DNA of 64,000 bases from Pedobacter sandarakinus (GTDB lineage: Bacteria; Bacteroidota; Bacteroidia; Sphingobacteriales; Sphingobacteriaceae): positions 496,001 through 560,000 of the forward strand of contig NZ_JAPIVG010000003.1 in assembly GCF_026240095.1 (NCBI RefSeq). Reading direction: 5' to 3'. The position numbers and the translations under genes are program-made. Position 1 is the stretch's first letter. Each line of letters starts with the position of its first letter. The notes under the pieces were generated by a model. It was not told the origin of the DNA. It searched no databases and worked only from the letters and a program-made list of their open reading frames with translations. Positions 9,476 through 17,347 of this stretch are shown in pieces.

Positions 9476-10708
9476 CTAGAATTCAATTTTCAACCGTAAA
9501 CCGCCATTCGTTAGGTTTAAATTATCCTTCGAAAAAGTTTTCATCGGCAACCTTAAAAAAGGCTCAATAGCAATATTATTTTTCTTGGAGATTTTCTGTT
9601 TATAGCCTAGCGAAAAGTTGTAGAAGCCTATGTACTTGTCAGGATCAATCGCCGATTCGGGCTGTGTTTCGGTTGTTTTGGCGGTTACGATATAACTTTT
9701 TAGATCGGCCGTGCCATTGGTTGTAGGCGAAGAGAACGTTTGTACTTCGTTAGCCAGATAGGTGTTTTGTTGCGCATTGTTGATTACTGCCAATGCAGAA
9801 ACCCCTACGCCAGTATAAAGTTTATCACTTATATTGTATTTTAATTCTAATGGGATATTTACGCCGCGTACCTTTGCATCAACCGATTCGAGGTTTCTGC
9901 CAGATAAGCTTTGCGGCGCCGATGCATTTTGAGATTGAGTAGCACTTAACGAGGCATAAGAAACCCCAGAACTTATTGATAATTTGTTGGCAATAGCATA
10001 AGATAGTGAAAAGCCATAATTCATATTCACCTTGTTGTCGTTACCCATAGCAGGCGCTACATAAACATCTTGTTCCCATTTTTGATTTTTGCTCGGTTTC
10101 GGTAATTGTCCTTTTTGTTCATTTTGCTTACTATCCATCGCTAACAGGTCTTCAAACGTACGCACACGTGGTTTTGCTTGCTCGTTATGCTGCAGCATCG
10201 GTTCAATGCTTTTAGCACTTAAAGGTTTAGCCAGATCAATGTTCGTGATGTTGTTATCCAGGTTAAATTTGCTTGAAACGGATGCAAATGCATCTGGCAA
10301 ATTGCCTTCTGTTGCATTCATTTTTGTTTCTATAGTACCAGGAGATTCCGTATTGTAATTAGCGTCGAGCGGTTTCTTGGTATTAGCTTGTCTTTCAATC
10401 CTGTTCTCCATTTTAACAGCGGCACTTTTCTCGATAACTTTGGCGCCTTCCACGGGGATTTCTCCATTTGTAGGTTTTTTACCCACATTCTTTACAAGCT
10501 CAACGCTGGGCACTTGGTTATCGCTGTTGTAGAAAAATATTCCTGAAAAAATCAACAGAATTGCAGCCGCCGTCCACAGTGGCCATAAAACAAATCCCCT
10601 GCGTTTGTCATCTTTTTTTTCAGAAAAACGCTCCCATGCCCCTTGAGGATATGGTTCCTCATGGTTTTGAAGTTGTGTGGTGATATGTTCAATTAATTCT
10701 TTATCCAT
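9476..10708 (-). CDS. Membrane-anchored beta-barrel protein encoded with ECF sigma factor (putative anti-sigma/porin fusion)
   Basis: 410 residues. An N-terminal cytoplasmic segment of about 40 residues (MDKELIEHITTQLQNHEEPY, then WERFSEKK) is followed by one membrane span (about 42-60), a long low-complexity linker rich in N, K, T and E (60-205), and a C-terminal region (about 215-410) of alternating strands with YGFSLSYAIANKLSISSGVSY and LKSYIVTAK-like repeats, an outer-membrane beta-barrel (porin-like) pattern ending in RLKIEF. Such one-span proteins directly after ECF sigma genes are common in Sphingobacteriaceae. Its start overlaps the sigma gene's end by 8 bases, so they are translationally coupled. 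Anti-sigma function is inferred from position only. Confidence 0.65.
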   Translation of the reverse strand: MDKELIEHITTQLQNHEEPYPQGAWERFSEKKDDKRRGFVLWPLWTAAAILLIFSGIFFYNSDNQVPSVELVKNVGKKPTNGEIPVEGAKVIEKSAAVKMENRIERQANTKKPLDANYNTESPGTIETKMNATEGNLPDAFASVSSKFNLDNNITNIDLAKPLSAKSIEPMLQHNEQAKPRVRTFEDLLAMDSKQNEQKGQLPKPSKNQKWEQDVYVAPAMGNDNKVNMNYGFSLSYAIANKLSISSGVSYASLSATQSQNASAPQSLSGRNLESVDAKVRGVNIPLELKYNISDKLYTGVGVSALAVINNAQQNTYLANEVQTFSSPTTNGTADLKSYIVTAKTTETQPESAIDPDKYIGFYNFSLGYKQKISKKNNIAIEPFLRLPMKTFSKDNLNLTNGGLRLKIEF

Positions 10709-11285
10709 TTTTTTTGTATGTACAAACCATTGTGTTAAGGTAAAGGCTCCTTAATTTACTTTTCGATCTTGTTAGGTAAACCCTACTAGAGCTTTCAGGG
10801 ATATTGAGCATTCTGGAAATCTCCTCGTGGGCAAAGCCTTCGATCTCGTATAAGTTAAATACCAGTCGCTGATTATCTGGCAGCTGATCAAGTAGTTTCA
10901 TAATATCATTAACATGCAAATCTGAAGTTACGGAAACTTGACTCGCCGGATGTTCATCTTCCGCTAGGTCGTCTACATAAAATTGTATTTTGTTACCTCT
11001 AATTTTATCTATCGCTGTGCGACAACCAATTTGGGCAATCCATCCTTTAAACGACTTTTGAAGTTCTTCTGGATTTTTGGGATGCCTGAAGGTGTGTATA
11101 TTTTTAAACACTTTGATGAAAGTATCATTCACAAGTTCTTCACTATCTGAAAGATTCTTCGTATACCTTAAAATAATGCCCATTAGATAGCCATAGAATG
11201 ATTTATACATCATTTCTTTACAGCTTTTATCGTTTTTTACGCAGCCCTTTAAAATTTCCTCAAATTTGAGTATTTTTTTTATCAC
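10701..11285 (-). CDS. ECF RNA polymerase sigma factor
   Basis: 194 residues. Sigma-70 region 2 covers about 25-95 (YKSFYGYLMGIILRYTKN, then ELVNDTFIKVFKNIHTFR) and region 4 about 125-180 (QLPDNQRLVFNLYEIEGF, then HEEISRMLNIPESSSRVYLTR, a helix-turn-helix). No region 1 or 3, so ECF class. It is the first gene of a two-gene unit with the overlapping membrane/beta-barrel protein, a typical sigma plus membrane-partner layout. Target genes cannot be read from this window. Confidence 0.88.
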   Translation of the reverse strand: MIKKILKFEEILKGCVKNDKSCKEMMYKSFYGYLMGIILRYTKNLSDSEELVNDTFIKVFKNIHTFRHPKNPEELQKSFKGWIAQIGCRTAIDKIRGNKIQFYVDDLAEDEHPASQVSVTSDLHVNDIMKLLDQLPDNQRLVFNLYEIEGFAHEEISRMLNIPESSSRVYLTRSKSKLRSLYLNTMVCTYKKNG

Positions 11286-11417
11286 GCGATGAAGGCCTAT
11301 TTACTCGAATTTGTCATCAGCTTATAACCAATATCTTCAATTCTTAATTGCACAAAATTAAAGAAAATAACACCATCCGTTTCCAGAATGGTGCTATAAT
11401 CAATAGGTAGATGGTTG

Positions 11418-12110
11418 TTATTTATTATTCATGATGGCTAGTGCAAATTTTGTACTATCTGTTGTACTGCTTAAGCCTTTCGCCCAAATGGTATAAATTT
11501 TCCCTTTTTCAATCTTCACCCCTGGGAGGGTAGCCCTAACCGTATTGCCTTCCTTAACCTGAAAAGTATAGCTTTCAGCAGGCATTATGCCGGTAAATGG
11601 CGTAAAGGTCTTAAATGCTTTTGCTGTGAATAATGGGGTTGCCGTGCCTTCAATTGCTAAGTCTAACGATGGTGAGCCTGGACTTAAATTAATAAAACGC
11701 ACATTTGCTTTGTCGGTTTCTGGTGCCTTTAAATCATCTTCAACCACTAATAGTTTTGTCGATTTTAGTGTATCTACAACAAAAATAGAATAGAAGCCGC
11801 CTTGTTTAAAAGTTGCGTTGGCGTTGGTAAGATATTTAAGAGAATCTTTTTTTGCTACGCCCACTAGCCGGGTTCCTGGATATGCTGCATAATAACCGCG
11901 ATCGTTATTAAAGGTAAAGGTGCCGATTTTCTGATTGTCTAATACAAAATCCAAAGGGCCTGTACCAGGCGATGCATGTACAAATCCAATTCCTGCAGCT
12001 TCGATCGGATCATCATTCCAATCTTTTTTGCAGGCAGATAAGAGAAGTGTAAGGGCAAAGAAAGCGCATATAAATTTAGTAGTAGAGGCAAAATAATTTT
12101 TAGTTTCCAT
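11418..12110 (-). CDS. DUF4397-domain lipoprotein
   Basis: 230 residues. The N-terminus has a lipoprotein signal with the box LLLSAC (Cys about residue 28), followed by KKDWNDDP. Two tandem repeats of the DUF4397 immunoglobulin-like motif are visible: IGFVHASPGTGPLDFVLDNQ and VRFINLSPGSPSLDLAIEG, each with the 'vrf.naspgsp.vdv.vdg' pattern. These surface lipoproteins are common in Bacteroidota and have no known enzymatic role. It precedes the ECF sigma gene on the same strand with a 132-base gap, so cotranscription is possible but not shown. Confidence 0.8.
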   Translation of the reverse strand: METKNYFASTTKFICAFFALTLLLSACKKDWNDDPIEAAGIGFVHASPGTGPLDFVLDNQKIGTFTFNNDRGYYAAYPGTRLVGVAKKDSLKYLTNANATFKQGGFYSIFVVDTLKSTKLLVVEDDLKAPETDKANVRFINLSPGSPSLDLAIEGTATPLFTAKAFKTFTPFTGIMPAESYTFQVKEGNTVRATLPGVKIEKGKIYTIWAKGLSSTTDSTKFALAIMNNK

Positions 12111-12213
12111 GTGTAGTTAAATCAATTTTATAAACAAAATTGGTTAATGGCCATTAACTCTTTTTTCTTGTAAAACGATTAACAAAAGCGAAACGCTACA
12201 CTACAATTGAAAA

Positions 12214-12866
12214 TTAATTTACAGTAAGCGTACTCTTATAAATTAATTTGCTTGGAACCGATTTGCCATTTAATCGAGCCGGCTTAAAAGCGAAGTCTTC
12301 CTCCTTGATTTTCAGGTCCATCGAAATTATTTTCTTAAGATCACCTGCACCCACCTCAGCCTCATATTTTGTAAGCTTGCCAGCCTGATTTACGTAGAAA
12401 ACCAGCAATACTTCATGCACCCCGGGGTACTTTCCAAACTCTTGTGGTGGGCTAAATTGTTTTTTTAAAAAAATAAACCATAATCATCCCCACCGATCCT
12501 CATCGCTCGAATAACTTTATCGCCTGGCTTCAAAGAATCAATTTCGAAATATATGGTACTGCTGGGCGGGTTGTACTCAACTTTCTTGGTAGTGTAGTTA
12601 TATATCTGTGCCAAAGAATCTAATTGGTTATAAAAACTCCACCGTCCGTATCGCTCATTATCCTTATACAATCCGCTAGCAATTATTTTCTTGCCCGACT
12701 GGATTCTTGCCATGCCATTTTTCACCCTGATATTCGATTTTAAACTCGTGACATGTTCCACAAAGCCGCCCCTGATTAGGCGGTAGTGGGTATGGGTACT
12801 ATCGCTCTTTTGTGCATAACTGCAGAAGGGCAGTAAAAAAATCAGGCATGTGTACCACCATCTCAT
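12214..12866 (-). pseudogene. TonB-like (energy transducer-like) secreted protein, frame broken at T7A7 run
   Basis: Two frames together spell one protein of about 217 residues. The first (12866 to 12465) has a signal peptide (MRWWYTCLIFLLPFCSYAQ), a MORN-like part (ASGLYKDNERYGRWSFYNQL) and ends GGDDYGLFF at TAA. The second continues in the −1 frame from the same place: LKKQFSPPQEFGKYPG, then VHEVLLVFYVNQAGKL and FKPARLNGKSVPSK, the usual last strands of a TonB C-terminal domain. The switch falls in TTTTTTTAAAAAAAC at about 12462-12475; one extra T restores a single frame. Either a real frameshift mutation, a sequencing indel, or slippage-dependent expression. In intact relatives, 'gGd..l..fl...l.yP' precedes the TonB fold without interruption. 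Confidence 0.75.
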
Positions 12867-12892
12867 AAAATTATTTATTAGCTACATAAAGA

Positions 12893-12925
12893 AAAAGAGT
12901 TTTGATATGAAATCAAAACTCTTTT
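12893..12925. terminator. Strong hairpin, 14-bp stem
   Basis: AAAAGAGTTTTGAT (12893-12906) pairs perfectly with ATCAAAACTCTTTT (12912-12925), 5-base loop. It lies 23 bases after the stop of the YbiT-type gene on the minus strand, where the arm reads into CTCTTTT. Confidence 0.75.
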
Positions 12926-12947
12926 AACTTTATAAAAAAAGATTTAA

Positions 12948-14570
12948 TTAAGCATACATTTCCTCGCGAAGTTTGGCTACTTCAGGGTTATTTATGTATT
13001 CATCGTAGGTCATTAATTTATCAATTGTGCCTTTTGGCGTAATCTCAATAATTCTATTCGCTACAGTTTCTGTTAATTGATGATCTCGTGAGGTAAATAG
13101 CACAGTACCTTTAAAATCCTTCATTCCATTGTTTAGAGCCTCTATCGATTCTAAATCCAGGTGATTGGTCGGTTCATCAAACATCAACAGGTTGGCTTGT
13201 TGTAACATCATTCTCGAGAACATGCAGCGCATTTTCTCTCCTCCAGATAATACCTTTACATTTTTTAGCACCTCCTCACCAGAGAACAACATCCTTCCTA
13301 GAAAACTCCTTACAAACTGCTCATCTGCATCGGTACCCGAGTATTCACGCAACCAGTCTACAAGGTTTTCATCTTTATCAGCAAAGTATTCAGAATTATC
13401 ATTGGGTATATCTGCGGTACTAATGGTAACACCCCATTTGAATTCTCCTTTATGGTCGGTATCTCTTCCGGTAAGCACATCGTAAAAGGCTGCAGTTGCC
13501 AAACTGTTTTGGGAAAGCACGGCAATTTTATCACCCTTGTTAACCATAAAAGTTACCTTATCGAACAAAATGCCATCGTTGCCGCTCTTACCTAGGTTTT
13601 CTACCTGTAAGATTTGATCTCCGGCATCACGTCCTGTATTGTTAAAAATAATAGCGGGGTATTTTCTACTTGAAGCCTTAATTTCGGTGATATCAATTTT
13701 ATCGAGCGCTTTTTTACGTGAAGTTGCCTGTTTAGATTTGGATGCATTGGCACTAAACCTGCGGATAAATTCCTGCAATTCCTTCACCTTATCTTCCATT
13801 TTCTTGTTCTGGTCGCTGCGCTGTTTCAGTGCCAGCTGACTAGATTCGTACCAGAAAGTGTAATTACCGGTATAGATGCTCATTTTAGCGAAATCGATAT
13901 CTACAATGTGCGTACACACGGCGTCTAAAAAGTGCCTGTCGTGAGAAACCACTAAAACGATATTTTGGTAATCGGCAAGGAAGTTTTCTAACCAAGCAAT
14001 GGTTTCGATATCTAAATCGTTGGTAGGCTCATCCAGCAATAAAATATCCGGATTACCAAACAATGCCTGCGCTAACAATACCCTAACTTTTTGTGTATTA
14101 TCTAATTCTTTTAGCAACTTATAATGATTGTCTTCTGTAATCCCCAGATTACTTAACATGGTTGCTGCATTGCTTTCCATGTTCCAGCCGTCCATTTCTG
14201 CAAAAATATTTTCCAGTTCTCCCGCACGCTCGCCATCTTTCTCCGTAAAATCTTCTTTCATGTAGATGGCATCTTTTTCCTTCATAATGGAATAAAGTTC
14301 CTTATGACCCATCATCACCGTTTCTAATACAGTAAACTCATCAAATTCATAGTGGTTTTGTTTTAAAACCGCCATTCTTTCGCCTGGAGTAAAAGCTACA
14401 CTTCCGGAAGTTTGGTTAACCTCACCAGATAAAATTTTCAGGAAGGTTGATTTTCCTGCACCGTTGGCGCCAATAACGCCATAACAATTACCCTGGGTAA
14501 ATTTTAGGTTAACATCCTCAAATAAAGTGCGCTTGCCGTATCGTAAAGATAAATTAGAAACTGAAATCAT
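12948..14570 (-). CDS. ybiT: ABC-F ATPase, YbiT-type, with degenerate second ATP site
   Basis: 540 residues from the ATG at 14570 (MISVSNLSLRYGK); a longer frame to 14744 crosses the promoter and is rejected. The chain follows E. coli YbiT closely (MGHKELYSI, RFSANASKSKQATSR, EITPKGTIDKL). NBD1: Walker A GANGAGKST (34-42), Walker B DILLLDEPTNDLD (about 175). Its signature position reads LKELDNTQK rather than LSGGQ. NBD2: signature LSGGEKMRC (from 441) and LLMFDEPTNHLD are intact, but the P-loop position reads VLSQNSLATAAF (about 351-362), without the glycines, lysine or serine/threonine needed. In the head-to-tail dimer of NBDs this leaves one functional ATP site (Walker A of NBD1 with signature of NBD2) and one dead site. 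Ribosome-associated role is inferred from the family. Confidence 0.88.
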   Translation of the reverse strand: MISVSNLSLRYGKRTLFEDVNLKFTQGNCYGVIGANGAGKSTFLKILSGEVNQTSGSVAFTPGERMAVLKQNHYEFDEFTVLETVMMGHKELYSIMKEKDAIYMKEDFTEKDGERAGELENIFAEMDGWNMESNAATMLSNLGITEDNHYKLLKELDNTQKVRVLLAQALFGNPDILLLDEPTNDLDIETIAWLENFLADYQNIVLVVSHDRHFLDAVCTHIVDIDFAKMSIYTGNYTFWYESSQLALKQRSDQNKKMEDKVKELQEFIRRFSANASKSKQATSRKKALDKIDITEIKASSRKYPAIIFNNTGRDAGDQILQVENLGKSGNDGILFDKVTFMVNKGDKIAVLSQNSLATAAFYDVLTGRDTDHKGEFKWGVTISTADIPNDNSEYFADKDENLVDWLREYSGTDADEQFVRSFLGRMLFSGEEVLKNVKVLSGGEKMRCMFSRMMLQQANLLMFDEPTNHLDLESIEALNNGMKDFKGTVLFTSRDHQLTETVANRIIEITPKGTIDKLMTYDEYINNPEVAKLREEMYA

Positions 14571-14590
14571 ACTGTAAAATAAATAAGCCG

Positions 14591-14598
14591 CAAAGATA
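14591..14598 (-). promoter_or_regulatory. Bacteroidota −7 box for ybiT-type gene
   Basis: On the minus strand the bases read TATCTTTG, ending 20 bases before the ATG at 14570. No clear −33 TTG is visible. Confidence 0.5.
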
Positions 14599-14825
14599 GG
14601 CAAAAAGGTTGAGGCTGGAAAGGCTGATGCCGTAGAAAGCCTCCCAAAACATCTTGAATTAGTACAGTAGCGGAGTAGATAATCAAATTTAAAACTGCTA
14701 AATTTGTTGTTATTATACTTTAAAAACGGAAAAAGTTCCTGCATAAGCAGAAACTTTTTATAGATACTTTTTTACCCACTTGCTATCATGCAAATCTTCG
14801 CAATTAGACAAATTTTTTGGGCCAT

Positions 14826-15950
14826 TTAATAGGTGATTACCTGCTCTTCCAGATGCTCTGGTAAATCACGGTAGTTATATTTTTGTCCGCGGAGTTGCGG
14901 TTCGAAACCGGCATCTCGAATGGATTGCTGTATGCCACTGGCAGTAAAACGGTGTGGAGCACCAGCAGCAGACACTACATTTTCTTCAATCATAATCGAA
15001 CCAAAATCATTTGCACCTGCATGCAAACATAATTGCGCCGTTGTTTTTCCTACGGTTAGCCAACTCGCCTGGATGTTTTTAATATTTGGCAACATGATCC
15101 TGCTTAAAGCAATCATACGAATGTACTCGTCGGCGGTTACATTATTGCTTATGCCTCTCAGTCTTTTTAATAAAGTGCCATCATCCTGAAAAGGCCAAGG
15201 GATAAATGCCAAGAAACCATTAGCATCGGCAGGTTTTTCACTTTGTACTTGTCTTATCCATACCAAATGTTCGAAACGCTCTTCTATCGTTTCTACATGA
15301 CCAAACATCATTGTTGCCGACGTGGTGATATCTAACTGGTGGCAAGCACGCATCACGTCTAACCATTCCTGTCCGCCGCATTTACCTTTGGAAATCAACC
15401 TGCGAACCCGGTCGTTTAAGATTTCGGCACCAGCCCCAGGTAACGAATCCATGCCTGCAGCCTTAAGCGTTTTGAGTACTTCAGTATGGCTAATCCCTTC
15501 TAGTTTGGCCACATGAGCTATTTCCGGTGGACCTAAAGCGTGAAGTTTTAAATCTGGATAGAGTTCCTTTAATTTTTTGAATAAATCTGCATAAAAATTT
15601 AAGCCCAAATCTGGGTGATGCCCGCCCTGAAGCAATAGCTGATCTCCGCCTAAACGGAAGGTTTCCTCGATTTTAACTTTGTAAGTTTCAATGTCGGTGA
15701 TATAACTTTCATCGTGGCCTGGCCTGCGGAAAAAATTGCAGAATTTACAATTGGCAATGCATACATTCGTGGTATTTACGTTCCGATCTATTTGCCAGGT
15801 CACTTTGCCACTTGGCACCTGAATTTTTCTCAACTCATTGGCAATAAACATCAGCGACGCCGTATCGGCATGATGATATAAGTGCATGCCTTCTTCAAGC
15901 GTTAAAAAATCAAAATGTAGGGCCCGTTGTAATAAATCGGCTGTATTCAT
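14826..15950 (-). CDS. mqnC: Cyclic dehypoxanthinyl futalosine synthase (radical SAM)
   Basis: 374 residues from the ATG at 15950 (MNTADLLQRALHFD). Radical-SAM cluster motif C64-IAN-C68-KF-C71, followed by NFFRRPGHDESY; other hallmarks are LLLQGGHHPDLGL, GAGAEIL, TSATMMFGHVET and SWLTVGKTTAQLCL near the C-terminus. MqnC cyclises dehypoxanthine futalosine in the futalosine route to menaquinone, the main respiratory quinone of Bacteroidota. No other mqn gene is nearby, as is common in this phylum. The start is chosen because a −7 box ends only 4 bases upstream, so the messenger is probably leaderless; a longer frame to 15989 would cross the promoter. Confidence 0.88.
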   Translation of the reverse strand: MNTADLLQRALHFDFLTLEEGMHLYHHADTASLMFIANELRKIQVPSGKVTWQIDRNVNTTNVCIANCKFCNFFRRPGHDESYITDIETYKVKIEETFRLGGDQLLLQGGHHPDLGLNFYADLFKKLKELYPDLKLHALGPPEIAHVAKLEGISHTEVLKTLKAAGMDSLPGAGAEILNDRVRRLISKGKCGGQEWLDVMRACHQLDITTSATMMFGHVETIEERFEHLVWIRQVQSEKPADANGFLAFIPWPFQDDGTLLKRLRGISNNVTADEYIRMIALSRIMLPNIKNIQASWLTVGKTTAQLCLHAGANDFGSIMIEENVVSAAGAPHRFTASGIQQSIRDAGFEPQLRGQKYNYRDLPEHLEEQVITY

Positions 15951-15954
15951 TGTA

Positions 15955-15962
15955 CAAAGATA
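15955..15962 (-). promoter_or_regulatory. Bacteroidota −7 box directly before mqnC ATG
   Basis: TATCTTTG on the minus strand, then TACA and the ATG. Transcription would start at or next to the A of the start codon, giving a leaderless mRNA. Confidence 0.6.
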
Positions 15963-16077
15963 GTTAAAAGGGCGTGAAGGTTTTAGCACTATGGTTTGCG
16001 CTTTGTCAAAAAAACCGTTAGATGATTTTAAATGAGATAATCCCTTTAATCGCGGTCTGCAGTGCCATCATTTTTAA

Positions 16078-16085
16078 TATCTTTA
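16078..16085 (+). promoter_or_regulatory. Near-consensus −7 box (TATCTTTA) for M16 pair
   Basis: TATCTTTA differs from TAnnTTTG by the last base and ends 17 bases before the ATG at 16103. mqnC runs divergently from the same 150-base gap. Confidence 0.35.
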
Positions 16086-16102
16086 CGATTCTAAAAATTG
16101 AT

Positions 16103-17347
16103 ATGGTAGATTTTAATCGTTTTACACTTGCCAATGGTTTAAAAGTTTTGGTTCACGAAGATCCAACAACGCCTATGGCAGTTTTAAATATTTTATATGA
16201 TGTTGGCGCTCGTGATGAGGATCCTGAAAAAACAGGTTTTGCCCATCTTTTTGAGCACTTGATGTTTGGTGGTTCGGTAAATATTCCAAGTTACGATGAG
16301 CCTTTACAGCGTGTGGGAGGAGAAAACAATGCCTTTACCAGCAACGATATTACCAATTACTACATTACCCTACCAGCAGAAAACATTGAAACTGCATTTT
16401 GGTTAGAAAGTGATCGGATGCTGAGCCTTGCCTTCTCTGAGAAAAGCCTGGAAACACAGAGAAACGTAGTTAGTGAGGAATTTAAGCAGCGGTACCTAAA
16501 TCAACCATATGGCGATGTGTGGTTAAAACTTCGTCCACTTGCTTATAAGAAACATGCCTATCGCTGGGCGACCATCGGTAAATCACTTTCACACATTGAG
16601 AATGCAACCATGGCCGATGTTAAAGCTTTCTTTAATAAGCATTATACGCCGCAGAATGCAATCTTGGTAGTTGGTGGAAATGTGAAAACAGCTGATGTGA
16701 AAGCGATGGCCGAAAAATGGTTTGCGCCTATTCCAGCCGGTGAGAAATATGTAAGGAACCTGGTTCAGGAAGATCCACAACTGGAGCAAAGAACCGAAAC
16801 GGTAGAGGCACAAGTACCCTTAAATGCGATTTATCTTGCCTTCAAAATGCCAGGAAGGCATAGTCAGGACTATTATGCATTTGATCTGCTATCTGATATT
16901 TTATCTCGTGGAAAATCGGCTAGGTTATATACTAGCTTGCTTAAAGAAAAGCAGTTGTTTAGCGATATTAATGCGTACATCTCCAGCAGCTTAGATCCTG
17001 GATTATTTATTGTAGAAGGTAAACTCGTAGAAGGCGTAAGTATAGAGACAGCAGAAGAAGCAATCTGGGTAGAATTAAATAAACTTAAGGTAGATCTGGT
17101 TTCAGAGATGGAACTCACGAAAGTGAAAAATAAGGTAGAATCGGTGTTGGTATTCTCAGAAATGAGCTTGCTCGATAAAGCCATGAATCTGGCCTATTAC
17201 GAATTGCTGGGCGATGCAGAAATCCTTAACAAGGAAACAGATCAGTTTTTAGCCGTAACTGCTGAAGATATCAAAAGAATTTCAAATGAAACCTTCCAGA
17301 AAGCTAATTCATCAATTTTATATTATTTAACAGAAGAACATGCTTAA
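16103..17347 (+). CDS. M16 zinc peptidase, catalytic partner
   Basis: 414 residues from ATG 16103 (MVDFNRFTLANG). The inverzincin zinc motif is H48-LF-E51-H52 (AHLFEHLMFGG), with the distal glutamate in RNVVSEEF. The substrate-side R/Y motif seen in the second gene is absent here. A frame extension to 16022 adds a hydrophobic stretch but a TATCTTTA box at 16078-16085 lies inside it, so 16103 is preferred. Overlaps the next M16 gene by 8 bases; the two subunits most likely form the heterodimer typical of bacterial M16B peptidases and mitochondrial processing peptidase. Substrate unknown; no signal peptide from the chosen start. Confidence 0.85.
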   Translation: MVDFNRFTLANGLKVLVHEDPTTPMAVLNILYDVGARDEDPEKTGFAHLFEHLMFGGSVNIPSYDEPLQRVGGENNAFTSNDITNYYITLPAENIETAFWLESDRMLSLAFSEKSLETQRNVVSEEFKQRYLNQPYGDVWLKLRPLAYKKHAYRWATIGKSLSHIENATMADVKAFFNKHYTPQNAILVVGGNVKTADVKAMAEKWFAPIPAGEKYVRNLVQEDPQLEQRTETVEAQVPLNAIYLAFKMPGRHSQDYYAFDLLSDILSRGKSARLYTSLLKEKQLFSDINAYISSSLDPGLFIVEGKLVEGVSIETAEEAIWVELNKLKVDLVSEMELTKVKNKVESVLVFSEMSLLDKAMNLAYYELLGDAEILNKETDQFLAVTAEDIKRISNETFQKANSSILYYLTEEHA

